This document shows positions 42,840-52,752 of a stretch of DNA of 64,000 nucleotides, piece by piece. The stretch is from NCBI RefSeq assembly GCF_028473645.1, contig NZ_CP097269.1:3614001-3678000 (forward strand), read 5' to 3'. The notes below the pieces were generated by a model. That model made no database searches. It had not been told where the DNA came from and saw nothing but the letters and a program-made list of their open reading frames with translations. The DNA is from Acidovorax sp. GBBC 1281 (GTDB lineage: Bacteria > Pseudomonadota > Gammaproteobacteria > Burkholderiales > Burkholderiaceae_C). The translations under genes were made by a program, and so were the position numbers. Position 1 is the stretch's first letter. Every line of letters begins with the position of its first letter.

Positions 42840-45800
42840 TCAGGCCGGCTTCGGCGCATGCGGATCGGGCTCTTTCACGCGGAGCCAGGCCGCGTACATG
42901 GCCGGCAGCGCCAGCAGCGTGAGCACCGTCGCCACGATCAGGCCGCCCATGATGGCCACGGCCATCGGGCCCCAGAACACGCTGCGCGACAGCGGGATCA
43001 TGGCCAGCACCGCCGCGGCGGCCGTGAGCACGATGGGACGCAGCCGGCGCACGGCCGACTCCACGATGGCGTCCCACGCGGGCACGCCCCGCGCGCGGTC
43101 CTGCTCGATCTGGTCGATCAGGATGACGGAGTTGCGCTGGATCATGCCCATGAGCGCGATCACCCCCAGCAGCGCCACGAACCCGAACGGCCGTCCCAGC
43201 AGCAGCAACGCCCCCGCCACCCCGGCGATGCCCAGCGGTCCGGTGAGGAACACCAGCACCGCGCGGCTGAAGCTGTGCAGTTGGAGCATGAGCAGGGTGA
43301 ACGTGATGAACAGCATGATCGGCACGCCCGCGGCGATGGAGGCCGAGCCCTTGGAGCTTTCCTCCACGGCACCCGCGACCTCGATGCGGTAGCCGCCCTG
43401 GCCGGCCGCATGCCACTTCGCCTCCAGCTGCCGCAGGCCGGGCACCAGCGCTTCGGTGACGGTTGCGCCCTGCAGGCCTTCGATGACGTCGCCCTGCACG
43501 GTGATGGCGTAGTCGCGGTTCTCGCGCCACATCACCCCCGGCTCCCAGGTGAAGACCGGGCGCGCGATCTGCGTGAGCGGAATCGACTTGCCCGAAGCGG
43601 TTGGCAGGTAGGCATTGGCCACGTCGGTGATGGCCTTGCGTTCGTCCGGCGGCTGGCGGAACACGATGTCGATGAGCTTGTCGCCCTCGCGGTACTGGCC
43701 CACGGTCGTGCCGGTGAAGACGGTGCGCGCGGCCTGGGCGATGGACTGGCTGGTCACGCCCAGGGCGCGGGCCTTGTCCTGGTCCACTTCCAGGCGCATG
43801 ACCTTGACGGATTCGTTCCAGTTGTCGTTCACGCCGCGCATCTGCGGGTGGTCGCGCAGGATGGCCTTGACCTCATCGGCCCGGGCGCGCAGCACGGCGG
43901 GATCGGTGCCCACCACGCGGAACTGCACCGGGTAAGGCACGGGCGGCCCGTTGGGCAGCAGCTTCACGCGCGCCCGCACCTCGGGGAACTCGCGCGCCAT
44001 GATCTCGGGCAACCCGACGCGCAACGACTCGCGCACGTGCAGGTCCTGCGGGATCACGATGAACTGCGACACGTTGGTCTGCGGGAAGACCTGGTCCAGC
44101 GGCAGATAAAAGCGCGGCACGCCCGAGCCCACCCACACGCTGACGGTGGACACGCCCGCCTCGGCCCGCAGACGCTGCTCGACGCGGCGCGTGGCCTCTT
44201 CGTTGGCTTCGAACGAGGTGCCTTCCGGGAACCAGATGTCCATCAGGATTTCAGGGCGGCTCGAATCCGGGAAGAACTGCTGCTGCACGCGTCCCATGCC
44301 GACGATGCCGAGCGCGAAGGTGGCCACCGTGAGCCCGATGGTGATCCAGCGGTAGCGCACGCACCAGTCCACGCAGCGGCGAAAGACGTTGTAGAACCCG
44401 CTGTCGAACGCCTCGTGCGGCTGGCCGTCCGGGCCGGTGTGCACGTGCGGCGGCTTCTTGAGCAGCAGCGTGCCCAGGTACGGCACGAAGTACACCGAGA
44501 CCAGCCACGACAGCACCAGCGCGATCACCGTGACCGCGAAGATGGCAAAGGTGTATTCCCCCGTCACCGACTTGGCGATGCCGATCGGCAGGAAGCCCGC
44601 TGCCGTGATCAGCGTGCCGGTCAGCATCGGCATGGCGGTGATCTCGTAGGCGAAGGTGGCCGCGCGCACCTTGTCGTAGCCCTCCTCCATCTTGCGCACC
44701 ATCATCTCGACGGCAATGATGGCGTCGTCCACCAGCAGGCCCAGCGCGATGATGAGCGAGCCCAGCGAGATCTTGTGCAGCCCGATGTTCCAGTACCACA
44801 TGGCCAGGAACGTGACGGCCAGCACCAGCGGAATGGTGATGCCCACCACCAGGCCCGGGCGGATGTCCAGCGTCCAGCGCTTCCACAGCGGATGGCGGCC
44901 CGGGCGCTTGTGCAGCCCCAGCGCCAGGAAGCTCACGGCCAGCACGATCACCACGGCTTCGATCAGCACCTTCACGAACTCGTTGACCGAAGAAGAAACC
45001 GACTTTGGCTGGTCCTGCACGTTCACGAACCGCACGCCGGCCGGCAGGGTCTTTTCGATCTTCTGCGTGGCGGTCTTCAGGGCTTCGCCCAGGCGGATGA
45101 TGTCTCCGCCCTTGGCCATCGACACGCCGAGCGCGATCACTTCCTGGCCCTGGTGGCGCACCTTCACGGCCGGCGGCTCCACGTAGCCGCGGTGAATGTC
45201 GGCGATGTCGCCCAGGCGCAGCTGCGCGCCCGAGGCGCCGCGGATCGGCATGGCGCGCAGGTCTTCGACCGCACCGAATTGACCGGCCACGCGCACCTGG
45301 ACCTGGTCCTGCGGCGTCTGGATGATGCCGCCGCTTTCCACCGCGTTCTGCTGGCCCAGTTGCGACAGCACCTGGTTCATGTCCAGGCCCAGTTGCGCCA
45401 GGCGCTTTTGCGAGATTTCAATGTAGAGCTTTTCGTCCTGCACGCCGAACTGCTCGACCTTGGCCACGTCGGGCACGCGCAGCAGCTGCTGGCGCACATC
45501 GTCGGCGAAGGTCTTCATCTCGGCATAGCTGAAGCCTTCGGACTCCAGCGCGTAGATCACGCCATAGACGTCGCCGAAATCGTCGTTGAAGAACGGCCCC
45601 TGCACGCCCTGCGGCAGGGTGGCTCGCATGTCACCGATCTTCTTGCGCACCGTGTACCAGACATTGGGCACGTCCGCGGACCTGGAAGAGTCCTTGATGT
45701 TGAAGATGATCTGCGACTCGCCGGGCTTGGAGTAGCTTCGGATCCTGTCGGCGTAGGGCACCTCCTGCAGGGTGCGTTCGAGCTTGTCGGTGACCTGCTC

Positions 45801-46007
45801 GGCCACCTGCTGCGCCGTGGCGCCGGGCCAGTAGGTGCGCACCACCATCGCGCGGAAGGTGAACGGCGGGTCCTCGTCCTGCCCGAGCTGGAAGTAGGCG
45901 CCAAAGCCCATCAGCATCAGCACGATCATCAGGTAGCGGGTGAGCGCCGGATGGTCGAGCGCCCATTTGGAGAGATTGAAGCCCTCTTTCGGCTGGATCT
46001 GCGTCAT
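42840..46007 (-). CDS. RND-family efflux pump, inner-membrane transporter
   Basis: A 1055-residue AcrB-type transporter. The start MTQIQPKEGFNLSKWALDHPALTRYLMIVLMLMG leads into the first helix; FRAMVVRTYWPGATAQQVAEQVTDKLERTLQEVP is the porter domain opening. The proton-relay Asp pair lies in GLLVDDAIIAVEMMVRKMEEG of TM4. The sequence is closest in style to TriC/AcrB-like pumps with a single adaptor. No outer-membrane channel gene is adjacent, so it probably uses a shared TolC-type protein. It begins 10 bp after the adaptor stop. Substrates (drugs, detergents or plant phenolics) cannot be told from sequence. Confidence 0.93.
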   Translation of the reverse strand: MTQIQPKEGFNLSKWALDHPALTRYLMIVLMLMGFGAYFQLGQDEDPPFTFRAMVVRTYWPGATAQQVAEQVTDKLERTLQEVPYADRIRSYSKPGESQIIFNIKDSSRSADVPNVWYTVRKKIGDMRATLPQGVQGPFFNDDFGDVYGVIYALESEGFSYAEMKTFADDVRQQLLRVPDVAKVEQFGVQDEKLYIEISQKRLAQLGLDMNQVLSQLGQQNAVESGGIIQTPQDQVQVRVAGQFGAVEDLRAMPIRGASGAQLRLGDIADIHRGYVEPPAVKVRHQGQEVIALGVSMAKGGDIIRLGEALKTATQKIEKTLPAGVRFVNVQDQPKSVSSSVNEFVKVLIEAVVIVLAVSFLALGLHKRPGRHPLWKRWTLDIRPGLVVGITIPLVLAVTFLAMWYWNIGLHKISLGSLIIALGLLVDDAIIAVEMMVRKMEEGYDKVRAATFAYEITAMPMLTGTLITAAGFLPIGIAKSVTGEYTFAIFAVTVIALVLSWLVSVYFVPYLGTLLLKKPPHVHTGPDGQPHEAFDSGFYNVFRRCVDWCVRYRWITIGLTVATFALGIVGMGRVQQQFFPDSSRPEILMDIWFPEGTSFEANEEATRRVEQRLRAEAGVSTVSVWVGSGVPRFYLPLDQVFPQTNVSQFIVIPQDLHVRESLRVGLPEIMAREFPEVRARVKLLPNGPPVPYPVQFRVVGTDPAVLRARADEVKAILRDHPQMRGVNDNWNESVKVMRLEVDQDKARALGVTSQSIAQAARTVFTGTTVGQYREGDKLIDIVFRQPPDERKAITDVANAYLPTASGKSIPLTQIARPVFTWEPGVMWRENRDYAITVQGDVIEGLQGATVTEALVPGLRQLEAKWHAAGQGGYRIEVAGAVEESSKGSASIAAGVPIMLFITFTLLMLQLHSFSRAVLVFLTGPLGIAGVAGALLLLGRPFGFVALLGVIALMGMIQRNSVILIDQIEQDRARGVPAWDAIVESAVRRLRPIVLTAAAAVLAMIPLSRSVFWGPMAVAIMGGLIVATVLTLLALPAMYAAWLRVKEPDPHAPKPA

Positions 46008-46017
46008 GGAGCGGCCT

Positions 46018-47277
46018 TCAGCGGGCGGACGATGCGGTCGCGGCGGGCGCCGGGCCGGAGGCCGTGGCACTGGCGGGGCTTGCCACGCCATTGGCAGCCG
46101 TCTGCGCTGGATTGGATTGCGCTGCAGGCGTCTTGGGCTGGTAGGGCACGACCTTCTGGCCGGGCGACAGCACGTGCACGCCCGTCGCCACCACCTGCAT
46201 GCCCGGGGCCAGCCCCGAAGCCACCACCGCCTCGTTGCCGTCCGCCGTGGCGATCTGCACGGCTTGCGACCGCACGGTGCCGCTGGCGGCGTCGAAGACC
46301 CACACGGCCGTCTGCTGGCCGTCCTGGCGCAGCGCGCTGGTGGGCAGCTTGATGGCCTGCTGGCCGGCATGGCCCAGGGCCTCGGGCGTGACGTACACGG
46401 TGGCGCCGAGCGGCGGCGCCTCGGCGCCTTCGATGGCCACCTTGATCTGGAAGGTGCGGGTGACGGCATCGGCGCTGGCCGCCACCTCGCGCACCCGGCC
46501 GGTCAAAGGCGCGCCGCCCGACCACGACCGCACGGCCACCGGCTGGCCGGCCTTCACGCGGGCGACCTTGTCCTCCGGCACGACGAAGACGACGTCGCGC
46601 GGGCCGTCCTGGGCAATGCGCACCACCGGCGTGCCGGCGGACACCACTTGGCCCGGCTCGGCATCGATGCTGGTGACCACGCCAGACACGTCGGCCACCA
46701 GCCGCGTGTAGCCGGTCTGGTTGCCTTGCGAGGCCAGTTGCGCACGCGCCTGGTCGAGCGAGGCGTCGGCGGCCTTGAGGGTGGAGGCGCGGCGCTCCAG
46801 CTCGGCGCCGCTGATGAAGTTCTGCGCCTTGAGCGCGGCGTAGCGCTGGTAGTCGGCAGCGGCCAAGTCCCGCTGCGTGGCAGCGGAGGCGACCTGCGCG
46901 CGCGACGCTTCGGCGGCCAGCTGGTAGTCGCGCGGGTCGAGCTGGGCCAGCATCTGGCCCGCCTGCACGCGCTGGCCCAGTTCGGCCTGGCGCTGCACGA
47001 TCTTGCCCGCCACCCGAAAGCCCAGGCGCGATTCGATGCGCGCCCGCACTTCGCCGGCATATTCGAGCTGGGTGTTCAGCGGGGCGGCGCCCACGGTGAG
47101 CAGCTTGACCGAGCGCACCGGCTCCGGGGCGGGCTCGGGCTTGGAGCAGCCTACGCCAGCGAGGACGGCCGCGCCGACGGCCAGCCCCCCCATCGCGCGC
47201 TGCACCCAAGAAAATGCCCCGAGAAGGGGCTGCGAGGGGAACGGCCGGGAAAGCCGCGGCGCGACAGAGGTGTTCAT
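46018..47277 (-). CDS. RND efflux periplasmic adaptor (membrane fusion lipoprotein)
   Basis: A 419-residue protein with a lipoprotein signal (LAVGAAVLAGVGC, lipobox Cys). It contains the paired lipoyl/biotinyl-like halves (GFRVAGKIVQRQAELGQRVQAGQMLAQLDPRDYQ and ADVSGVVTSIDAEPGQVVSAGTPVVRIAQ) flanking a coiled-coil hairpin (about residues 110-190), then beta-barrel and membrane-proximal domains. It links the RND pump to the outer-membrane channel. The C-terminus is a low-complexity Ala/Pro/Ser tail. It is divergent from hpnC with a 50-bp gap carrying a TetR-like dyad. Confidence 0.92.
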   Translation of the reverse strand: MNTSVAPRLSRPFPSQPLLGAFSWVQRAMGGLAVGAAVLAGVGCSKPEPAPEPVRSVKLLTVGAAPLNTQLEYAGEVRARIESRLGFRVAGKIVQRQAELGQRVQAGQMLAQLDPRDYQLAAEASRAQVASAATQRDLAAADYQRYAALKAQNFISGAELERRASTLKAADASLDQARAQLASQGNQTGYTRLVADVSGVVTSIDAEPGQVVSAGTPVVRIAQDGPRDVVFVVPEDKVARVKAGQPVAVRSWSGGAPLTGRVREVAASADAVTRTFQIKVAIEGAEAPPLGATVYVTPEALGHAGQQAIKLPTSALRQDGQQTAVWVFDAASGTVRSQAVQIATADGNEAVVASGLAPGMQVVATGVHVLSPGQKVVPYQPKTPAAQSNPAQTAANGVASPASATASGPAPAATASSAR

Positions 47278-47305
47278 GCTGGTTCCGGGAAAGCGGTTCG
47301 TTTTA

Positions 47306-47325
47306 ATGACTGACTGGTTAGTAAT
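47306..47325. promoter_or_regulatory. Possible TetR-type operator between the efflux operon and hpnC
   Basis: ATGACTGACTGGTTAGTAAT contains ACT-GGTT-AGT and resembles operators of TetR regulators controlling RND pumps (TGACTGACYGGTYAGT-like). It is 28-48 bp upstream of the adaptor start and ends just before the assigned hpnC start. No TetR gene is adjacent. Confidence 0.35.
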
Positions 47326-47327
47326 CT

Positions 47328-48257
47328 ATGAGAAGCCACGTCACCTTGTCAAGCGACAATCGCGCCGTGACGCTTCCCTCCTCCGAACCCCGCCCCCGCA
47401 CCGCACCGCCCGGCACACCCCAAGCGCCGGCCGTGACGCACTACGAAAACTTTCCCGTGGCCTCGCTGCTGTGCCCGCCGCACCTGCGCCAGCCCATCGC
47501 GGCCATCTACGCCTTCGCGCGCGCCGCGGACGACCTGGCCGACGAAGGGGACGCCGGCCCGGAGGAACGCCTGGCGGACCTGGCGGCCTATGGGGCCGAG
47601 CTACAGTCCATCGCAGCCGGCCACCCGCCCGGCGCGCGCTGGGCCGCCATCTTCGGCCCGCTGCAGGCCGTGCTGCGCAGCCATGCCCTGCCCGTGCCGC
47701 TGCTGGCCGACCTGCTGAGTGCGTTCACGCAGGACATCGCCCGCACGCGGGACGGCGCCGTGTACGCCGACCGGGCCGAACTGCTGGATTACTGCCGGCG
47801 CTCGGCCGATCCCGTCGGCCGGCTGCTGCTGCACCTCTACGGCGTGCACGATGCCGAATCGCTCGCGCGCAGCGACGCCATCTGCTCGGCGTTGCAGCTC
47901 ATCAACTTCTGGCAGGACCTGAGCGTGGACATTCCGCGCGGGCGCCACTACCTCACCGACGCCGACTGCGGGGCGCACCGGGTGGACCGCGCGGCCCTGT
48001 CCACGCTGCGCACCACACCCGCCACGCGCGCGCTGGTCAACGACTGCGCGGCCTGGGCGCGCGGGCTGATGGACCAAGGCGCGCCCCTGGTGCACCGCCT
48101 GCCCGGGCGCGCCGGCTGGGAGCTGCGCCTGGTCGTGCAGGGCGGACTGCGCATCCTGGACAAGGTGGAGGCGCTCGACGGCGGCAGCCTGCACACCCGC
48201 CCGCGCCTGCGCCTGCTGGACTGGGCCCGCATGCTGGGCCGGGCCGTGGCGATGTAA
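47328..48257 (+). CDS. hpnC: Squalene synthase HpnC (hydroxysqualene synthase)
   Basis: A protein of up to 309 residues of the trans-isoprenyl diphosphate synthase head-to-head class. The first Asp-rich motif is AIYAFARAADDLADEGD and the second ALQLINFWQDLSVDIPRGRHYL. HpnC converts presqualene diphosphate (made by HpnD) to hydroxysqualene. The family usually begins near THYENFPVASLLCPPHLR, so the annotated ATG at 47328 may be upstream of the true start; GTG codons at 47367 and just before HYENF are alternatives. Unusually, hpnD and hpnE lie 4.5 kb downstream rather than adjacent. No squalene-hopene cyclase gene is in the window. Confidence 0.9.
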   Translation: MRSHVTLSSDNRAVTLPSSEPRPRTAPPGTPQAPAVTHYENFPVASLLCPPHLRQPIAAIYAFARAADDLADEGDAGPEERLADLAAYGAELQSIAAGHPPGARWAAIFGPLQAVLRSHALPVPLLADLLSAFTQDIARTRDGAVYADRAELLDYCRRSADPVGRLLLHLYGVHDAESLARSDAICSALQLINFWQDLSVDIPRGRHYLTDADCGAHRVDRAALSTLRTTPATRALVNDCAAWARGLMDQGAPLVHRLPGRAGWELRLVVQGGLRILDKVEALDGGSLHTRPRLRLLDWARMLGRAVAM

Positions 48258-48359
48258 GGCGAATTCATGCCCGGCAAGCGCGGCTTCAGTCGCGGCCCTG
48301 GAGGCCGACAATGCAGGGCATCGAATCGGCCTCCAGCACAATGGGTACTAAGGCATGAC

Positions 48360-48380
48360 GCTATATTTTTTGTAGCAATC
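48360..48380 (-). repeat. Weak copy of the dispersed GCTACAAAA repeat
   Basis: On the minus strand the sequence TTGCTACAAAAAATATAGC matches the core of the repeats at 6539 and 54969. It lies in the 241-bp gap between hpnC and sdaA, which otherwise shows nothing I can name. Confidence 0.4.
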
Positions 48381-48498
48381 GATTTTGATTGAGCCGGTAA
48401 GGAACGGGCCTCGCGCAAGGCCGCCCCGGGATAGCGAGCATGCCCGGCCCCCACCAGCCGGTTAGCCTGCGCGCCGCACAGCCCTCGCATTGCCCGCC

Positions 48499-49899
<1,401 letters not shown>

Positions 49900-49970
49900 G
49901 TGAGGGCGCCCAACCCGGGGCTGCGCCATCACCGGTGTGGTGAATAAGACGCACCTGCACGCGGGGGCGC

Positions 49971-49990
49971 GGGCAGGCCCTGCCTTTTTT
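49971..49990 (+). terminator. Rho-independent terminator after sdaA
   Basis: The stem GGCAG-GCC-CTGCC (49972-49984) is followed by six T residues (49985-49990), about 75 bp after the sdaA stop codon. Confidence 0.6.
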
Positions 49991-50080
49991 CGTTACACGC
50001 ACATACACTTTGCGGTTTTCGCCCGTGCGGGCGCCGGCGCATCCGCCGTCCTCCTTCATCCGCCTTTTTCGCCTCCACCC

Positions 50081-51004
50081 ATGCATTTCCTTTTTCGACT
50101 GCGCCCCTGGGCGCTCATGGCGGCCCTGGCCGCGTTCGGCAGCGCAGCCCCCGCCTGGGCGGAAGACACCCTGGCGCGCATCGCCAGCTCGGGCGAACTG
50201 AAGCTGGGCCACCGCGAAAAGTCCCTGCCGTTTTCGTTCAAGGACGCCAACGGCGCGGTGAAGGGCTACACGGTGGACGTGTGCCTGCAGATCTTCGACG
50301 AGATCAAGAAGGAGCTCAAGCGTCCCGACCTGCGCGTGCACTACCTGCTGGTGGACGGCAAGAACCGCATCAGCGACGTGAAGGACGGCGTGGTGGACCT
50401 GGAGTGCGGCGGCACCGCCAACACGGCCGCGCGGCAAAAGGAGATCGCGTTCAGCCACCACATCTTCGTGGCGACCTCTTCGTTCCTCGTGCGCAAAAGC
50501 TCGGGCATCAAGACGCTGGACGACCTGCAGGGCAAGAAGATCGCCGTGCAGGGCAAGAAGATCGCCGTGCAGGGCAAGACCACCAACGAAGGGTTGCTGC
50601 GCGCCAACGAGCGCACCTACAACCGCCACTTCAACTACGTGCTGGCCGACAGCACGATCGACGTGGTGGGCGCGCTGGTCAAGGGTGAGGCCGATGCCGC
50701 CTTCGCCGACGATGCGGGCATCTGGATTCCGCTCACCCGCCTGGGCAAGAACGTGGACGACTACCAGTTCCTGGAAAAGCGCCTGTCGCTGGAGCCCTAC
50801 AGCATCGGGCTGCGCAAGGATGATCCCAAGTTCAAGGAACTGGTGGACCGCGTGACGCGCCGCATGATCCAGGGCGGCGAGATGGCCGCGCTGTACAAGA
50901 AGTGGTTCAGCGTGGAGCAGCAAGGCATGCTCCCAATGAGCCTGTTCATGAAAGAGGCGCTGCGCCGGCCGAGCGACATGGGTGTGGAGCAGATCGCCTT
51001 CTGA
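50081..51004 (+). CDS. Periplasmic amino-acid-binding protein (GltI/family 3), with internal duplication
   Basis: A 307-residue solute-binding protein with a signal peptide (ALMAALAAFGSAAPAWA). The mature part has LARIASSGELKLGHREKSLPFSFKD, GYTVDVCLQIFDEIKKEL and the two-domain hinge region, typical of glutamate/aspartate-type binding proteins. The segment GKKIAVQ is present twice in tandem (GKKIAVQGKKIAVQGKTTNEG), where relatives have one copy followed by GTT; see the 21-bp duplication. No permease or ATPase gene is nearby, so it must work with a transporter encoded elsewhere or be a sensor component. ATG at 50081 matches the signal peptide. Confidence 0.92.
   Translation: MHFLFRLRPWALMAALAAFGSAAPAWAEDTLARIASSGELKLGHREKSLPFSFKDANGAVKGYTVDVCLQIFDEIKKELKRPDLRVHYLLVDGKNRISDVKDGVVDLECGGTANTAARQKEIAFSHHIFVATSSFLVRKSSGIKTLDDLQGKKIAVQGKKIAVQGKTTNEGLLRANERTYNRHFNYVLADSTIDVVGALVKGEADAAFADDAGIWIPLTRLGKNVDDYQFLEKRLSLEPYSIGLRKDDPKFKELVDRVTRRMIQGGEMAALYKKWFSVEQQGMLPMSLFMKEALRRPSDMGVEQIAF
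50528..50569 (+). repeat. Perfect 21-bp tandem duplication inside the binding-protein gene
   Basis: Two identical adjacent 21-bp units (50528-50548 and 50549-50569) add seven residues in frame; the next 9 bp begin a third unit. Identity at every base suggests a recent slippage event. Confidence 0.95.
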
Positions 51005-51069
51005 GGCCCGCCCGCCACCATGGCGGCAGGCAGTGGGGGCCCGGAACCGATGGCCCCCGGGCCTCCGGC

Positions 51070-52533
51070 TTACATGTAGCCTTGGTCGATCGCCTCCTGG
51101 TGTTCTCGCAACTCTTTTTCCTTGCGCTCCCGAATTTCTTCTGGCGTGCTGGGAGTCGAGTACAGCATTGACGACAGCCCCTGGCTGTCAAACGCTTCTT
51201 CGATGTCCTTGGCCACGCTTTGCAGGGCATCCAGCTTGCGGAAAGACTGGCCGAGGTCCATCTTCGCCATCTGGCTGAGTGAGGCATGCAGCTTGGGATC
51301 GGCATAGCGCAGGCCGTCCATCTCGTCGCTGGCGAGCAATTGCTTGAGCTGAGCTTGGCTCTTGATGATCGCATCGCGCTGGCCCGACAGTTCGTCGAAC
51401 TCCTGGGCGGCCCTGAAGGTACTCACCATCTTCGCGCCGCTTCGGCGCATCGTGCCCTCCAGGTCGAAGGCCATGCCCGTCTGATCGACCTTGGCGAACT
51501 TGCCGGACAGGTCCGCCAGTTTCTCCAGCATCGGAAGGTTGGCCGTCAGTGCCTGGCTCACATGGTGCACCACAGGAATGTTCATCCTCGCCATTTCGTT
51601 GCGAAGGGCATTGTGTTCACGGATCGCTGTTTTCTTCTGCGCGGTGAGGGTGTCATATCGGGCGCTCAGCGCGTCGTACTCCTTGTCGGACATGGCGTCG
51701 GTCGCGTTGTCCAACGCCGTGTCCACCTGGTGATGCTCTTTGATCACGGCGTCCATGCGGGCCTTGGCCTCCAGGTATTGCGCCTTGACCTGTCGGGTTC
51801 CGCGGATGAACTGCAATTTGGGCGGGGCCGTATCGGCTTCCGAGGACTGGGGCCTGGTCCGCCCGAAACTCGCGGACGACGCGGCCTGCTGAGGCCTTGC
51901 AGCCTGGACCGTGCTCGTCGGACCCGTCGGGCTTGCATGGGTCGTGGGACGCGACGGGCTCGTCGGGGTCGAGGGGCGCGACGGACTCGTGGGGCGTGAG
52001 GGGCTCGAAGAGCCCGAGGAACTGGTGGAGCTCCAGGAACTGAGGGAGCTCGAAGAATTCGTGGAACCCCAGGAGCTCATGGAGCTGAGCGAACTCGATG
52101 AACCGGTGGGGCGCATCGACGTGCGGTGCACTCCCGGCTGGGATGCAGGTGCATTGCTGCGCCCATCGCCGAACATCTTCAAGCCCGCGGGCTCGGGCTG
52201 CTGTTTCCGCGGAGAAGGCGCGGCCGCCGTGGCGTGCTGGTAATTCGGGGTCTGCACGCGCTGCTGCTGTTGGCCAGCGAGGCCGGCCTGCTGGTTGGCC
52301 GGTCGGAACGACTGCAGGTTGGCCCGGGGCTGTTGAGACTGCGGGCCTTGTGGACGGGCTGCGGCTCCATTGGTACGCGAACTCAATTTGGAGAACACGG
52401 TGTCCTGCTGCGGCCGGGACTGCGCGGCACCCGATGGGGTCTTGGCCTGACCCGTCGTTTTCGACGCTACCTCCTTGACGAAGCGGTTGCCCGCCGATAA
52501 GACCTTGGAAGCGAACTTGGAACTGAGGGACAT
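51070..52533 (-). CDS. Candidate type III secreted effector, Ser/Pro-rich with helical C-terminus
   Basis: A 487-residue protein I cannot match to a named family. The N-terminus MSLSSKFASKVLSAGNRFVK is Ser-rich and has no acidic residue before position 21, as in many type III secretion signals. Residues about 60-140 are Gln/Pro-rich; 143-209 form a low-complexity Ser stretch with SPSRP repeats; 245-480 are strongly helical with charged heptad-like segments (SDKEYDALSARYDTLTAQKKTAIREH), likely coiled coil. There is no Sec signal or membrane helix. A PIP box with a correctly spaced -10 lies about 65-125 bp upstream. ATG at 52533 is the first start after this promoter with a plausible AAAGG. The gene sits alone, opposite in strand to both neighbours. 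Confidence 0.7.
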   Translation of the reverse strand: MSLSSKFASKVLSAGNRFVKEVASKTTGQAKTPSGAAQSRPQQDTVFSKLSSRTNGAAARPQGPQSQQPRANLQSFRPANQQAGLAGQQQQRVQTPNYQHATAAAPSPRKQQPEPAGLKMFGDGRSNAPASQPGVHRTSMRPTGSSSSLSSMSSWGSTNSSSSLSSWSSTSSSGSSSPSRPTSPSRPSTPTSPSRPTTHASPTGPTSTVQAARPQQAASSASFGRTRPQSSEADTAPPKLQFIRGTRQVKAQYLEAKARMDAVIKEHHQVDTALDNATDAMSDKEYDALSARYDTLTAQKKTAIREHNALRNEMARMNIPVVHHVSQALTANLPMLEKLADLSGKFAKVDQTGMAFDLEGTMRRSGAKMVSTFRAAQEFDELSGQRDAIIKSQAQLKQLLASDEMDGLRYADPKLHASLSQMAKMDLGQSFRKLDALQSVAKDIEEAFDSQGLSSMLYSTPSTPEEIRERKEKELREHQEAIDQGYM

Positions 52534-52596
52534 GGAAAAACCTTTCGAGGCGGTCGCTCGCCGTGCCTCGCATCGGGAAATCGCCGCTTGAAATGC

Positions 52597-52658
52597 ACTG
52601 TAGGCAGGCTCTGTTCGAGCACGGCACTGCCACCCGAAAGCGCGAGCAGGAATGCGAA
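52597..52658 (-). promoter_or_regulatory. PIP box and -10 element (HrpX-type promoter) of the effector candidate
   Basis: On the minus strand TTCGC-N15-TTCGG occupies 52658-52634, exactly the TTCGB-N15-TTCGB plant-inducible promoter consensus recognised by HrpX/HrpB. After 31 bp comes TACAGT (52602-52597), matching the YANNNT -10 box expected 30-32 bp downstream. The start codon is 63 bp further on. The site lies just inside the region upstream of hpnD on the opposite strand. Confidence 0.8.
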
Positions 52659-52752
52659 GGCACCCTCCCCTGGCCTGGCCGCAGGGCGGCCCCTGCCCCG
52701 AGCCAGCCCGGTTCGCCGCCGAGCCCGGGCGCCCATGGGAGAATCGCGCCCC

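Noticed and set aside
42819..46352. An 1177-codon plus-strand open frame opposite the RND transporter
   Set aside because: His/Arg/Ala-rich shadow translation without domains; the minus-strand protein is a clear RND pump.
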